NCBI GenBank assembly: GCA_012519985.1
Contig: JAAYPC010000171.1
Location: 1-64,000, forward strand
Length of the DNA: 64,000 nt
Direction: 5' to 3'
DNA from: Fibrobacter sp.
GTDB lineage: Bacteria; Fibrobacterota; Chitinivibrionia; Chitinivibrionales; Chitinispirillaceae
Each line of letters starts with the position of its first letter. Within the stretch, counting starts at the first letter, position 1. Positions 54,369 through 63,592 of the stretch are shown piece by piece. Under the pieces are notes generated by a model. That model saw nothing but the letters and a program-made list of their open reading frames with translations, was not told the origin of the DNA and searched no databases. The translations under genes and the position numbers were made by a program.

Positions 54369-56507
54369 TCATAATACTTTGATTTCGTGATTAATCAGAC
54401 GAACTGTTTTGGGGCCGATAATTTCTTCTTTTACCAGATAATGACGTTCGCCGAATTTGAACATAGTACCCGGCATAGCCGAATGCTCGATTTTTATGAA
54501 TGCACTGGCTGTGTTATGCATTTTTGAACAGATCTCTAATTTCTGCTTTTCAAGTAAATCCATCTGCTGCTTATATTTGACAATAGCGTTTCTTATTCTT
54601 TCCAGAAGGAATCTCTCATTGGGGGGAAGTTGTTTGCGAATAGCAAGAATTTTATCGTATTTTTTTGCGGATTCCAAAAGCTTCGAGTGCTTTTCTGATA
54701 ACTCCAGGAAAAGTAATTCTTTCTTTCCCAGTTCCTCGACCAGAGTAAAATCGATCCCGACTTCCAGAACCGTTCTTATCCCGCTTTGATTACCCACTGT
54801 ATAGAGGGTAACCGATTCTCCGGCAGTAAATAAACCACCTGCGACAGACAAGGGCTTCCCGTGCACAGTAATTGCTTTTCTGGCAAATAATGTGCTGTTT
54901 ATAGCTTCTTTGGCAATGTTTATGTTTTGTCTGCTTTTAATAATCTGATTCTTGGTGAAATTCAGATTTATATCACCCTTTGCATCTATTAGCCCTTTGC
55001 CCTGGCCGACAAAGCCCATTCGACAGAGAAGATTTCCTCCTATGGTAACCTTGCTGTCTTCGATGGTGCCATTGACCTGAAGATCACCACCGCATTCGAC
55101 ATTGAAACCGCTCTTGATATCACCGCTGATCACTACGTTTTTACCATATTTGATATGGCCGGTTGAAAAATCGACATCACCGGCAATAACCAGCCCTTCG
55201 CTGACTTCTATGGTGGAATTTACATAACGTACAAAGCCGTCGGTTGCAGACAAGAGTGTATTTGGATCCTGTGGATCAATAATTGTATTCTGACCGGTTG
55301 GCAGGTTGACTGCTGTTCCGTTTACACAGGGAATGATTTGTCCTGAAATGTCTTTTCCTGGGACACCGGAAGTTGGAGGTATGAGTTCCGCAAGTTTTTG
55401 TTCCTTAACTACAGTGGTGATGATGTTTATATTCTTATAATCTACGCTTCCGTCAGGATTCTGCTGAGGTTTAAGGGAAGTCTCTGTATTGAACAGTAGT
55501 TTGACAAATCCATTTTCTCCATTGTGGGCAGCAGTACCTTCTGCAATGACAACCGGCTCCTCAGGGTATTGGTTGTTGGAAAAATTATGGATCAGCTCTG
55601 ATATTCGATGATGGAGAATGCCATAGACAATCCCTCTGGCACGAAGCATGTCTAGTATCTCCTGCTCTTTTGGCATGGAACCGCCTTCGCAGGGTGGATG
55701 CACCACTATGCTTGCTGCCATTTTGTCTTCCTGGATAAGAATATCGACTGTACCATCACACTTCAAGAATATAACACCGATTGTATCATCACAAAAAAAG
55801 GGAATACCCTGAGTCTTGGCTATCACATAATTGTTATCCCTGGATAGATATACACTCTCGGTTAGGTTCAGACTATATCGGATGATTTCATCGGTATATA
55901 TTGGTTCACCTAATATATTCATTCCTGAAACGGAGGGTATGTCTTCCTGCTTTTTAGCGATAACAGTTCCAGATGGCACCATTTTTACATCTGAAGGAAT
56001 GTCTTGAGCAATTTCCCAAAAATAGCGAGCGCATCGAGCTTCATTTATGAGCTCTTTGGATGTCAAATGAGCAACAGTCATCTCATAGATTCCGGCGATA
56101 GCCGGAGTTGCCGGAGTACCCAGGACAATATCTTTGATTTGGGTTTTTTGTTTCTTCTGATTCCACTGGGCTGCAATTGTCCTGATTCTTTCAGTATCTA
56201 TTGCGTACACAATTTTTTTCTGATTTAATGCCCTCTCAATCATATCGGAATCGATATCTGAAGAATTCTCGGCACATGGAGCGATAATAAGTGTTGCTGA
56301 CATCAGGTCTTCACTGAGGATGAGCTCAAGAGATGGAGCCGAGATGGTATCTTCAACATTGATCTCTCTTATACCTAATCGTAGAAGGACATTTATTATA
56401 TCGGCACTGAGGGATTGCTGCTTCCTGATTAAAATTCCACCTCTGGGATTAATGACATCCTCTGTGATGATCATCCCGGGTTGGGCTTTTTGAAGATCAA
56501 TGAGCAA
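54369..56507 (-). CDS. FapA-like (DUF342) beta-helix protein with N-terminal extension
   Basis: 712 residues. The core (about residues 250-640) matches DUF342/FapA: GVPGKDISGQII (a strong family motif), then a right-handed beta-helix region with regular G-D-I spacing (VVISGDIKSGFNVECGGDL). The first 55 residues (GMIITEDVINPRGGILIRKQQSL) look like the short module found at the start of many HD-GYP proteins. The C-terminal 100 residues are coiled coil. FapA-type proteins of some bacteria are polymers or polar markers; function here is open. The TTG start has GGAGG 6 nt upstream. Confidence 0.85.
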   Translation of the reverse strand: MLIDLQKAQPGMIITEDVINPRGGILIRKQQSLSADIINVLLRLGIREINVEDTISAPSLELILSEDLMSATLIIAPCAENSSDIDSDMIERALNQKKIVYAIDTERIRTIAAQWNQKKQKTQIKDIVLGTPATPAIAGIYEMTVAHLTSKELINEARCARYFWEIAQDIPSDVKMVPSGTVIAKKQEDIPSVSGMNILGEPIYTDEIIRYSLNLTESVYLSRDNNYVIAKTQGIPFFCDDTIGVIFLKCDGTVDILIQEDKMAASIVVHPPCEGGSMPKEQEILDMLRARGIVYGILHHRISELIHNFSNNQYPEEPVVIAEGTAAHNGENGFVKLLFNTETSLKPQQNPDGSVDYKNINIITTVVKEQKLAELIPPTSGVPGKDISGQIIPCVNGTAVNLPTGQNTIIDPQDPNTLLSATDGFVRYVNSTIEVSEGLVIAGDVDFSTGHIKYGKNVVISGDIKSGFNVECGGDLQVNGTIEDSKVTIGGNLLCRMGFVGQGKGLIDAKGDINLNFTKNQIIKSRQNINIAKEAINSTLFARKAITVHGKPLSVAGGLFTAGESVTLYTVGNQSGIRTVLEVGIDFTLVEELGKKELLFLELSEKHSKLLESAKKYDKILAIRKQLPPNERFLLERIRNAIVKYKQQMDLLEKQKLEICSKMHNTASAFIKIEHSAMPGTMFKFGERHYLVKEEIIGPKTVRLINHEIKVL

Positions 56508-56638
56508 TTTCTTCCTCCGTACCTGTTTAGAATAAAGTACTGGATTTATCTTTGAAAGGGCTTTAATTTATACCTGAATCAGCTATTCTGTGACCAAACC
56601 TGGCTCACTCACATTCTCCGGATCAAAAAAACATTACC

Positions 56639-58873
56639 ATGACTTTTGAAAACGGTCAACTAAATTCTTGTTCTTCTTCTGAAACTTGCGGCAGTGTCGT
56701 AAGTGTTGCTTTTCCCATAGCTATTCCTGGCTTGTATGATTACAGAATCTCTCATGAATTCAAGGGACTTATCAAAACCGGAACCGCAGTGCTGGTTGAT
56801 GTCAGAAACAAACAGATCTGGGGAGTTGCAGTTGAGATCAAATCCTCATCTCCCTATACAGAACTAAAACCTGTATTAGCAGTAAAAAATGGAAAGCTTA
56901 TTGATGACAGTGGTTCATTAATCAAGCTCTATGAGTGGATGGCCTCCTATTATCAGTGCGATATCGGCAGGGTTTTCAGACCCCTGGTCAGCAAAGGTCT
57001 GATGAATGCCAATGCTAAAACGGTTCAGGCATTTTCAGTATTGCCCAAAACGACTGATAAGCTTAAACCGGCATACAAACAGATTCTTGATACATTGGCA
57101 AAATATAAAGAGTTTACTTGTGCTCAGGTTGAACGCCTGGAGGGTATTAAAAAATCGGCTGTCGCTTATCTGCATAAAAACGGTTTTCTGGAGAAAAAAA
57201 AAGTAGAGGTATTGCGGGAAGCCGATGAATTGAAAGATGATGTTGGCAGACATGAAATTTTACTGAGTGAAGAACAGCTCTATTCTGTTGAAATGATAAG
57301 TCAGGAACTGGATAAACCAAAAAAGCCATTTCTTCTTTATGGTATTACAGGAAGCGGAAAAACTCATGTCTATATTGAGCTGGCTTCCAGGGTATTGCAA
57401 AAAGGACGTGGGGTGATAATTCTGGTACCTGAGATTACATTGACACCACAGACGATTCAGCGTTTCAGGGCTGTGCTGGGAGATGTGATTGCTGTTATCC
57501 ATAGCCACATGTCTGATGGCGAAAGGCGCGACAGTTTACAGGAACTGGTTACTGGCAATAAGAAGATGGTCATAGGGGTTCGCAGTGCGATTTTAGCACC
57601 TGTTCAGAACCCGGGATTGATTATTGTTGATGAAGAGCATGATGGCAGTTATAAACAAGGGGATATGGAACCCAGATATAATGCCAGAGATGTAGCGGTG
57701 ATGCGTGGCTCGATTCAGAATGCAGTGGTTCTCCTGGGAAGTGCCACACCCAGTTTTGAGAGCTACTATAATAGTATCAGTGGAAAGTATAACCTGCTCA
57801 AGCTTTCCCAAAGGTTTGGTGCTGCAACTTTACCCAGGGTGCAGATTGTCGACATGGCAGAGGAGCACAGAAATAACAACTGGACCCTTCTTTCCCGTTA
57901 TTTGTTTGAGCGGATACAGCAATGCCTTGATCAGAATCGTCAGGTTATTTTATTGTTGAACCGGCGTGGTTTTGCCACTGTATTGTTATGTAAAGAGTGT
58001 GGGCATAGCTGCATGTGTCCCAACTGTTCGGTAAGTCTCAGGTATCACAGGGCAGACCGAACCGTAAAGTGTCATCTATGCGGTTATGAGAGCAATGCGC
58101 CTGATCGTTGTCCATCGTGTGAGGGAGAACAGATAAAGTATAAAGGAAGTGGTATACAAAAAGCAGAAGAACTAATAAGGCAGAGATTTCCTGATGCCAG
58201 GATATTGCGCATGGATCAGGATACCACCAGGCGCAAAGGTTCACACATCTCCATACTCAAAGAGTTCGCAGACAGGGAAGCAGACATTCTTATAGGAACT
58301 CAGATGGTTTCCAAAGGTTTAAATTTCCCTAATGTGGCGCTGGTTGGAGTCTTACAGGCGGATACCGGACTGCATTTTCCAGACTTCAGAGCATCGGAGA
58401 AAACATTTCAGCTTTTGGCACAGGTTGCCGGTCGTGCTGGCAGGGCTGACAATCAGGGAGAAGTGGTCATTCAAACTTATTGCCCCGAAGAAATAGCTAT
58501 CAAGACCGCCCAGCACCATGACTATGAGCAGTTTTTTAATTATGAGCTGAAAAATCGGCAGGAACTTTCTTATCCGCCCTTTAGCAGGCTGGCAAGAATA
58601 ATTGTGGAAGGTAACGTTGAGCAGGAGGTTAAAAACAGAATCTGCGGTATTTCCTCCATGTTACGCCGTTTTGCTGGCCCGGAATTTACAATTCTTGGTC
58701 CGACGCCTGCCGTTCTTGAAAGAATTGCAAATGAATCAAGATATTCCCTGCTTATTAAGGCGCAATCGGCACGCAAATTGGGAGAGGCACTCAGAGAGGT
58801 CAGAAAAAGTAATAGTAGAATGTCTAAGAACCTCAAAGTTATTATCGATGTTGATCCGGTTAATATGTTGTAA
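56639..58873 (+). CDS. priA: Primosomal protein N' (replication restart helicase)
   Basis: 744 residues. An N-terminal DNA-binding domain, Walker A GITGSGKTH (about residues 236-244), DEEH box VDEEHDGSYKQ, and two zinc sites in CKECGHSCMCPNC and CHLCGYESNAPDRCPSC (about 445-490). It restarts stalled replication forks by loading the replisome. Length is normal. It starts at ATG 56639, with no good ribosome site, and is divergent from FapA across 131 bp. Confidence 0.97.
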   Translation: MTFENGQLNSCSSSETCGSVVSVAFPIAIPGLYDYRISHEFKGLIKTGTAVLVDVRNKQIWGVAVEIKSSSPYTELKPVLAVKNGKLIDDSGSLIKLYEWMASYYQCDIGRVFRPLVSKGLMNANAKTVQAFSVLPKTTDKLKPAYKQILDTLAKYKEFTCAQVERLEGIKKSAVAYLHKNGFLEKKKVEVLREADELKDDVGRHEILLSEEQLYSVEMISQELDKPKKPFLLYGITGSGKTHVYIELASRVLQKGRGVIILVPEITLTPQTIQRFRAVLGDVIAVIHSHMSDGERRDSLQELVTGNKKMVIGVRSAILAPVQNPGLIIVDEEHDGSYKQGDMEPRYNARDVAVMRGSIQNAVVLLGSATPSFESYYNSISGKYNLLKLSQRFGAATLPRVQIVDMAEEHRNNNWTLLSRYLFERIQQCLDQNRQVILLLNRRGFATVLLCKECGHSCMCPNCSVSLRYHRADRTVKCHLCGYESNAPDRCPSCEGEQIKYKGSGIQKAEELIRQRFPDARILRMDQDTTRRKGSHISILKEFADREADILIGTQMVSKGLNFPNVALVGVLQADTGLHFPDFRASEKTFQLLAQVAGRAGRADNQGEVVIQTYCPEEIAIKTAQHHDYEQFFNYELKNRQELSYPPFSRLARIIVEGNVEQEVKNRICGISSMLRRFAGPEFTILGPTPAVLERIANESRYSLLIKAQSARKLGEALREVRKSNSRMSKNLKVIIDVDPVNML

Positions 58874-58897
58874 GAAAACTGCAGGTTAACTATTTTC

Positions 58898-58952
58898 TGA
58901 TCTGCCAGTACAAATCCGCCTTCGGGAGTAATTTTTTTTTCAGGGCAGATCA
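58898..58952 (+). promoter_or_regulatory. Hairpin covering the ribosome site of the LPG-synthase-like gene
   Basis: TGATCTGCC (58898-58906) and GGCAGATCA (58944-58952) pair perfectly over 9 bp, with a 37-nt loop ending in a T9 run. The right arm spans most of the AGGG ribosome site and the first base of the ATG, so folding would hinder initiation. It begins 24 bp after the priA stop. Confidence 0.4.
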
Positions 58953-60028
58953 TGCATAGTAAAATTTCCAATGATTGCCAAGGCATTCGATCAGAAAATA
59001 CCCCGGTATTGCCAGCGAAGCCAAAATCTCTTTTCACCTTCTTCAAAAGTACTCTCTTTAAAAGTCTTTTGAAACTGGGTTTAACCACCTTTTTTGTGAT
59101 CCTGGTTAATCGAAATCTCAAACAAAATGATTTCAGACTGATAATAGGACAGATCGATCTGTTATCGGTTCTGGTTGCGCTTATATTCAGTGGATTAAGT
59201 TTTTGCTTTCAGCTTATTCGCTGGCAGCAGATTCTTAAGTCGCAATCCATGCCTTGCCACATCCGAATCGCTGCAAAATCGATGTTAGTTGGTTTCTTTC
59301 TGGCTTTTCTGACTCCAGGAAGAATAGGAGAGTTTTTCAGAGGTATAGGAATCTTTGCTCATCAAAGGACTGTCTCGATACTGGCAGTGATAATAGAGCG
59401 TTTTTATGGAGTATTTCTGACTGTGGTTTTCGGAATAATCTCTGTGATCATTCAATTTTTCATTTTTAAAAGAAGTTCAGCACTCTATTTTGAAATCCTT
59501 CTGGTTATCTCATTTCTGCTTTTCTGTTTAGCAGGCCCAGTTCTTCGTATGATCTGCGGAAAGATTCCTGATATAAAAGCACTCAGGCCTCTTTTTGATA
59601 TAGCAAAATTGTTTGAATCCAGACTCCATACGTTACCTTCCATACACCTGGTCTTTTTTTCTGCCCTGTCACAACTCTTCTTGATTTTGCAAACTGCAGT
59701 TCTTCTGGGGATGTTTGGCAGTGGTAATTTTATTAAAAATTGTATAATAGCTGGACAGTCGTATGCTTTGATGCTTTTTATGCCTTTTTTTGTGGCAAAT
59801 ATAGGAGTAAGAGAGTTATCTTTTTCTCTTTTTCTGAAAAGACTGGAAACAGCATCATCATCAGCACCCCAGGCAGCGGCTATAGCTTTTGGTGTGTCAG
59901 GAATGATACTTTTAATAAATGTGATTCTTCCGGCTGTCTTTGGCCTTATATGGATGTTAAAGGGGAACAGAAAAAGCAGGGAGAATTTCTCTGGCAAGGA
60001 CATCTCTTCAGTTGTAAAGGCGGAATGA
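58952..60028 (+). CDS. Lysylphosphatidylglycerol synthase-type integral membrane protein (UPF0104)
   Basis: 358 residues with about seven to eight membrane helices. The motif FLAFLTPGRIGEFFRG (about residues 115-130) and a late RELSFSLFLKRL fit the LPG_synthase_TM (UPF0104) family. It lacks the cytoplasmic lysyl transferase domain, so it is not a lipid-aminoacylating enzyme; such stand-alone proteins may flip lipids or polymers. Its stop overlaps the next gene by 4 bp (ATGA), tying it to the glycosyltransferase. The ribosome site lies in a predicted hairpin. Confidence 0.85.
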   Translation: MHSKISNDCQGIRSENTPVLPAKPKSLFTFFKSTLFKSLLKLGLTTFFVILVNRNLKQNDFRLIIGQIDLLSVLVALIFSGLSFCFQLIRWQQILKSQSMPCHIRIAAKSMLVGFFLAFLTPGRIGEFFRGIGIFAHQRTVSILAVIIERFYGVFLTVVFGIISVIIQFFIFKRSSALYFEILLVISFLLFCLAGPVLRMICGKIPDIKALRPLFDIAKLFESRLHTLPSIHLVFFSALSQLFLILQTAVLLGMFGSGNFIKNCIIAGQSYALMLFMPFFVANIGVRELSFSLFLKRLETASSSAPQAAAIAFGVSGMILLINVILPAVFGLIWMLKGNRKSRENFSGKDISSVVKAE

Positions 60029-61812
60029 TGATTGACAGTTATGGGGCTTTCGACCATATATTTCAGACAAAGCTGGATAGTTGGGTTCTGATCCAGAAAA
60101 ATTTACATGAAGTATTCAGTCAGCGTGAATTTGATCTGTTATATCGTACCGAAAGAGTTTTCAATCCTTCTGAACGAATAATAGTGTTTTTATCTTTTGA
60201 GAACAGTTATGCCTCCCTGGGAGGTCTGGCGGCTGTGGCCAGGATTCTTCCAAAAAAACTGATGGAAATTGGTGAAAAAGTAGTTTTTGTAACTCCTTTT
60301 CATTCGGCAAACTCTGCTGTGCTGAAGGCACGGGATAAGGGGATATTGAAGCTAAAGTTCAGTGATGCCGTTTTTCATTTGTGTAATTATGAGGGAGTTC
60401 TTAACTGTTATGAGGATACTTCCAGTGATATTCCATCCTTTCATCTTGAAATAAAGAATCACTTCAATGCAGGAGACAATCCTTATTTCTATAATGAGAT
60501 TTCAGATGAGAAACTGCTTTTTGATTCGTTGGCCTTTTCTGCATCTGTTCCTTATGCCATGAACCGTCTGGGATACGCAAGTAACCTTATTTTCCATGCT
60601 CATGATTGGGAGACTGCTCCCATCTCCATAACTTCGAAGTACGCAGTTATCAGTAATCTGTTAAATCAGGCACGTACCGTTTTGACTCTGCATAACAGCT
60701 TTGATGCCGGCATTCCCGATGAATTCAAAATGCTTTTTTTCAATAAACTTATCCCGGGGCATACCATTTTGCAATGCAGCCTGCCTCTTCTGAACGGACC
60801 TCTCACTACTGTCAGCACACCATTTGCTCACGAACTTCGTCACGATCCAATTCAGAAGGGCATCTTTACAGATCATCTCCAGAGCTATTTTTCCATTAAT
60901 CCGCCTGTAGGCATTGAGAATGGCATGTTCGAAGAACCCACTTGCCCTTTTTCTGATTCGGCTATAAGTAAGGCTTTTAAAAAGAATTTTAGTGCGATTT
61001 TGGGACAGAAGCAGAATTTCCGGGAGAAATTTATTGGTCAGCTCTGCACTTGTACCGATCCTGCAATCATAGGTAAACTTACCATAGAAGAGGGTTGTAC
61101 TGCCCCGATCTTTTTTATGTCTGGTCGTCTGGACATCATGCAGAAAGGTTTCGACATCATTTTCTATGCTTTCGAGCGTTTGCCCAGGGGAAGTGCAAAG
61201 CTATTTTTCTGCCCTTCTTCAGCATCCAATACCCAAAATCTTTCATTTTTCAGAGAGTGTGCAGAGCGTTGCAGTGGAGACATCACAATCTGGCCCTTCA
61301 GAATCTCCAATAACCAGTATAAGAGCTTCCTTCAGGGTTCCAGCTTTCTTCTGATGCCATCCTTTTACGAACCCTTTGGTGCTGCAACTGAAGGCCTGAT
61401 TCGCGGAGTGCCTGTTATTGCCAGAGGCACAGGGGGGTTGTGGGTGCAGATTAATCCTTGTAATCAGGTCAATACCCCGCAGTTTTATGGCAGTATATTC
61501 GCCGGGAAAAAATCTCGTATTTTACCAACTGGAATTTTATTCCGGGAAGATTACCCAGATGATCTGGCTGAGTATAAGTGGCGTGATCTGCTCAATCTGC
61601 CTTTGGAATCACGAATAGAAAATCCACTTTTCTGTTCTATGGTTGATTCTGCACATAATGCTTTACTGACAGCAATAGATCTGTACAAAAAACCACAGGA
61701 ATATGCTGCGATGATTCTTAATGGTACCGAAAATGTTAAAAGCTTTTCCTGGGATAAAAATGTGTGCAAATATCGCAAAGTTTATGATATTGTTTGTAAT
61801 CGGGGAATTTAG
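60025..61812 (+). CDS. GT5-like glycogen/starch synthase-type glycosyltransferase
   Basis: 595 residues with the GT-B double fold. The start of the catalytic part is ASLGGLAAVARILPKKL (about residues 60-80), related to the KxGGL loop of glycogen synthases but with Leu for the usual Lys-Thr. The middle has HAHDWETAPI, then SGRLDIMQKGFDII and the C-terminal PSFYEPFGAATEGLIRG. The family makes alpha-1,4-glucan from ADP- or UDP-glucose; whether this is glgA or a surface glycan enzyme is unclear. Coupled by ATGA overlap to the membrane protein upstream; two adjacent ATGs (60025, 60028). Confidence 0.82.
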   Translation: MMIDSYGAFDHIFQTKLDSWVLIQKNLHEVFSQREFDLLYRTERVFNPSERIIVFLSFENSYASLGGLAAVARILPKKLMEIGEKVVFVTPFHSANSAVLKARDKGILKLKFSDAVFHLCNYEGVLNCYEDTSSDIPSFHLEIKNHFNAGDNPYFYNEISDEKLLFDSLAFSASVPYAMNRLGYASNLIFHAHDWETAPISITSKYAVISNLLNQARTVLTLHNSFDAGIPDEFKMLFFNKLIPGHTILQCSLPLLNGPLTTVSTPFAHELRHDPIQKGIFTDHLQSYFSINPPVGIENGMFEEPTCPFSDSAISKAFKKNFSAILGQKQNFREKFIGQLCTCTDPAIIGKLTIEEGCTAPIFFMSGRLDIMQKGFDIIFYAFERLPRGSAKLFFCPSSASNTQNLSFFRECAERCSGDITIWPFRISNNQYKSFLQGSSFLLMPSFYEPFGAATEGLIRGVPVIARGTGGLWVQINPCNQVNTPQFYGSIFAGKKSRILPTGILFREDYPDDLAEYKWRDLLNLPLESRIENPLFCSMVDSAHNALLTAIDLYKKPQEYAAMILNGTENVKSFSWDKNVCKYRKVYDIVCNRGI

Positions 61813-61819
61813 GAAATGT

Positions 61820-61848
61820 TTGACTTATATTCCTGTGTGAATTATAAT
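61820..61848 (+). promoter_or_regulatory. Strong sigma-70 promoter for the DEQP-repeat gene
   Basis: TTGACT (61820-61825) and a perfect TATAAT (61843-61848) are separated by 17 bp. The start codon is at 61938, so the leader would be about 83 nt. Confidence 0.75.
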
Positions 61849-61937
61849 AATAGCTGTTCAGTGAACTTTTAAGTATTGCCTTTAAAGTTGAATGTATCTG
61901 CTTTTTAAAGCGAACTTAACCGCTAAACGGAGGATTT

Positions 61938-63527
61938 ATGGATTCGTCTTTTCTTTATCTGGTTGTGGGGTTTCTGGCAGGAACTTTGGCTTCTGGATTA
62001 CTGCTTTTATGGATCTCTAACCAAAATAAAAAGAAACAGGATGCCTCCCTTGAAAAACGCAATCAGATTATTCGGTCGGTCGCTGAAATCTTCACAGATA
62101 TCGATTCTCTGATTACTTCTTTCAGAACTGATTTGCTTCCAGAAGATAAGTTCCGCAATTCTCTCTATTCCAAACTGGATGCTGCAAACAAAATCTACAA
62201 ACCTAACATGCATCTTCTTGATTTATACTTCGTAAAATTTACCGATATGCAGTTTGCCAGATATCATCAGTTGGCTCATGGAAAACTGACTAACCTCCAG
62301 CTTGATGGGCAGACGGCTTTCGATAATGAAATTGCTGCTATCGAAAAATCTTCAGATTTGATCCATTCCTCTGGCCCTGATAAGAACGATTCACAATCAT
62401 CAGCAGGATTCTTTATTGATAAAGCGGCTGTGAAATCTTCTGAAGATTATAATGTCACCAAAGATGTTAATGTTATGGATGATGAGGGTGAGGATGAGAA
62501 GATCCCGGATTTTGAATTTGTAAGCATGGGAACGGATCAAAATCAAGTGGTGGTAGAAGAACAACCTGCTGCGATAGTAGAAGAACAGCCTGCAATTGTA
62601 GATGAACAACCGGTGATAGTAGAAGATGAGCAACCGGTAATTACAAATGATGAGCAGCCTGCGGTGGCAGATGAGCGATCTGTAATTACAAATGATGAAC
62701 AACCCGCTGTGGTAGTAGATGAGCAACCGGTGATAGCAGATGATGAACAACCCGCTGTGGTAGTAGATGAGCAACCGGTGATAGCAGATGATGAACAACC
62801 CGCTGTGGTAGTAGATGAACAACCAGAGATAATAGACGATGAGCAACCAGTAATAGTAGATGAGAAACAGGCTGTAATCTCTAATGAAGAACCTGGGATG
62901 ATAGTTGAAGAGCTTTCGGCTGTTGAGGATTCCAAAAGTACAGCAGATCTTGATGATGAGATTGTTTTTGAGGTTGATCCAGATAATGTCGCTGATAAAA
63001 AAGAATCATCTCCTATCAGTAATACCACAATAGAGATGAGCAAAGCAGCAAGTTCTGATAAAAGCAGCATTAGTTTAATTGATGAGAGCGTTAAGGAACA
63101 GAAAAGCGCTTTTCAGCAGGAGTTTGAGCAAGTAGCAAAAGAACCTCAGGATGAGGAGATGCTTGAAACTATTATGGATCTGGATATGGGTAAATTATTG
63201 CGCACCGGATCCATTAACATTGAAAATATCGATAAAAATACCTTGCCTCCTAAATACGCTGCATCTGGTAGGGGAACCGATTTTGCACAAGTAAAAGAAG
63301 AAGACAGCGCTGCTGAAAAACCAAAGAAAGCAGTTCAAACTGCGCAAGAAATTGAGGAGCAGGAAAAGATTGTAATTGCCAGGGGAGATGATGGCAGTCT
63401 GGATACAATTCTGGAAGAAGCATCAACAGATGTCGAAACAAGCAACAAGTCTGGCGATGTGAATGATGTGGCCATTACTGGTGATGATGTAGCCAACAAA
63501 ATCGATTCATTCTTTGGTATAAAGTAA
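61938..63527 (+). CDS. Membrane-anchored acidic DEQP-repeat protein
   Basis: 529 residues, strongly acidic. A single membrane helix (about residues 5-26) is followed by a basic stop-transfer and a folded-looking helical region (about 30-140). A repeat region (about 203-315) of DEQPxVVxDEQPVIxD units comes next, then an acidic disordered tail with a conserved-looking end (NKIDSFFGIK). I do not recognise the family. The topology suggests a cytoplasmic tail after the helix. GGAGG is 4 nt before ATG 61938. Strong promoter upstream, hairpins downstream, so it is monocistronic. Confidence 0.8.
   Translation: MDSSFLYLVVGFLAGTLASGLLLLWISNQNKKKQDASLEKRNQIIRSVAEIFTDIDSLITSFRTDLLPEDKFRNSLYSKLDAANKIYKPNMHLLDLYFVKFTDMQFARYHQLAHGKLTNLQLDGQTAFDNEIAAIEKSSDLIHSSGPDKNDSQSSAGFFIDKAAVKSSEDYNVTKDVNVMDDEGEDEKIPDFEFVSMGTDQNQVVVEEQPAAIVEEQPAIVDEQPVIVEDEQPVITNDEQPAVADERSVITNDEQPAVVVDEQPVIADDEQPAVVVDEQPVIADDEQPAVVVDEQPEIIDDEQPVIVDEKQAVISNEEPGMIVEELSAVEDSKSTADLDDEIVFEVDPDNVADKKESSPISNTTIEMSKAASSDKSSISLIDESVKEQKSAFQQEFEQVAKEPQDEEMLETIMDLDMGKLLRTGSINIENIDKNTLPPKYAASGRGTDFAQVKEEDSAAEKPKKAVQTAQEIEEQEKIVIARGDDGSLDTILEEASTDVETSNKSGDVNDVAITGDDVANKIDSFFGIK
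62694..62837 (+). repeat. 48-bp in-frame tandem repeat inside the DEQP gene
   Basis: Copies begin at 62694, 62742 and 62790, at an exact 48-bp interval; the first two are identical and the third diverges after about 30 bp. Each encodes 16 residues, DEQPAVVVDEQPVIAD. The near identity at DNA level shows recent duplication and likely copy-number variation. Confidence 0.9.
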
Positions 63528-63543
63528 TTCCTCATAAAATCAG

Positions 63544-63592
63544 GCAGGTAGCCAGTGCTACCTGCATCCGTATGCTTTCTTGCATACGGTTT
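63544..63592 (+). terminator. Two consecutive hairpins after the DEQP gene
   Basis: GCAGGTAGC pairs with GCTACCTGC around CAGT (63544-63565), directly followed by CCGTATGC pairing with GCATACGG around TTTCTT (63568-63589), then TTTAT. The T-run is short, so termination is likely but not certain. From there to 64000 I see no supported gene; a 97-codon frame at 63696-63989 on the minus strand lacks a ribosome site. Confidence 0.6.

Noticed and set aside
59485-60057. A 190-residue minus-strand frame across the UPF0104 gene
   Set aside because: Antisense shadow of a membrane protein gene with clear family motifs.
62543-63070. A 175-residue antisense protein rich in Ser and Cys
   Set aside because: It mirrors the DEQP repeats on the other strand; it has no ribosome site and the sense frame has promoter, ribosome site and terminator.
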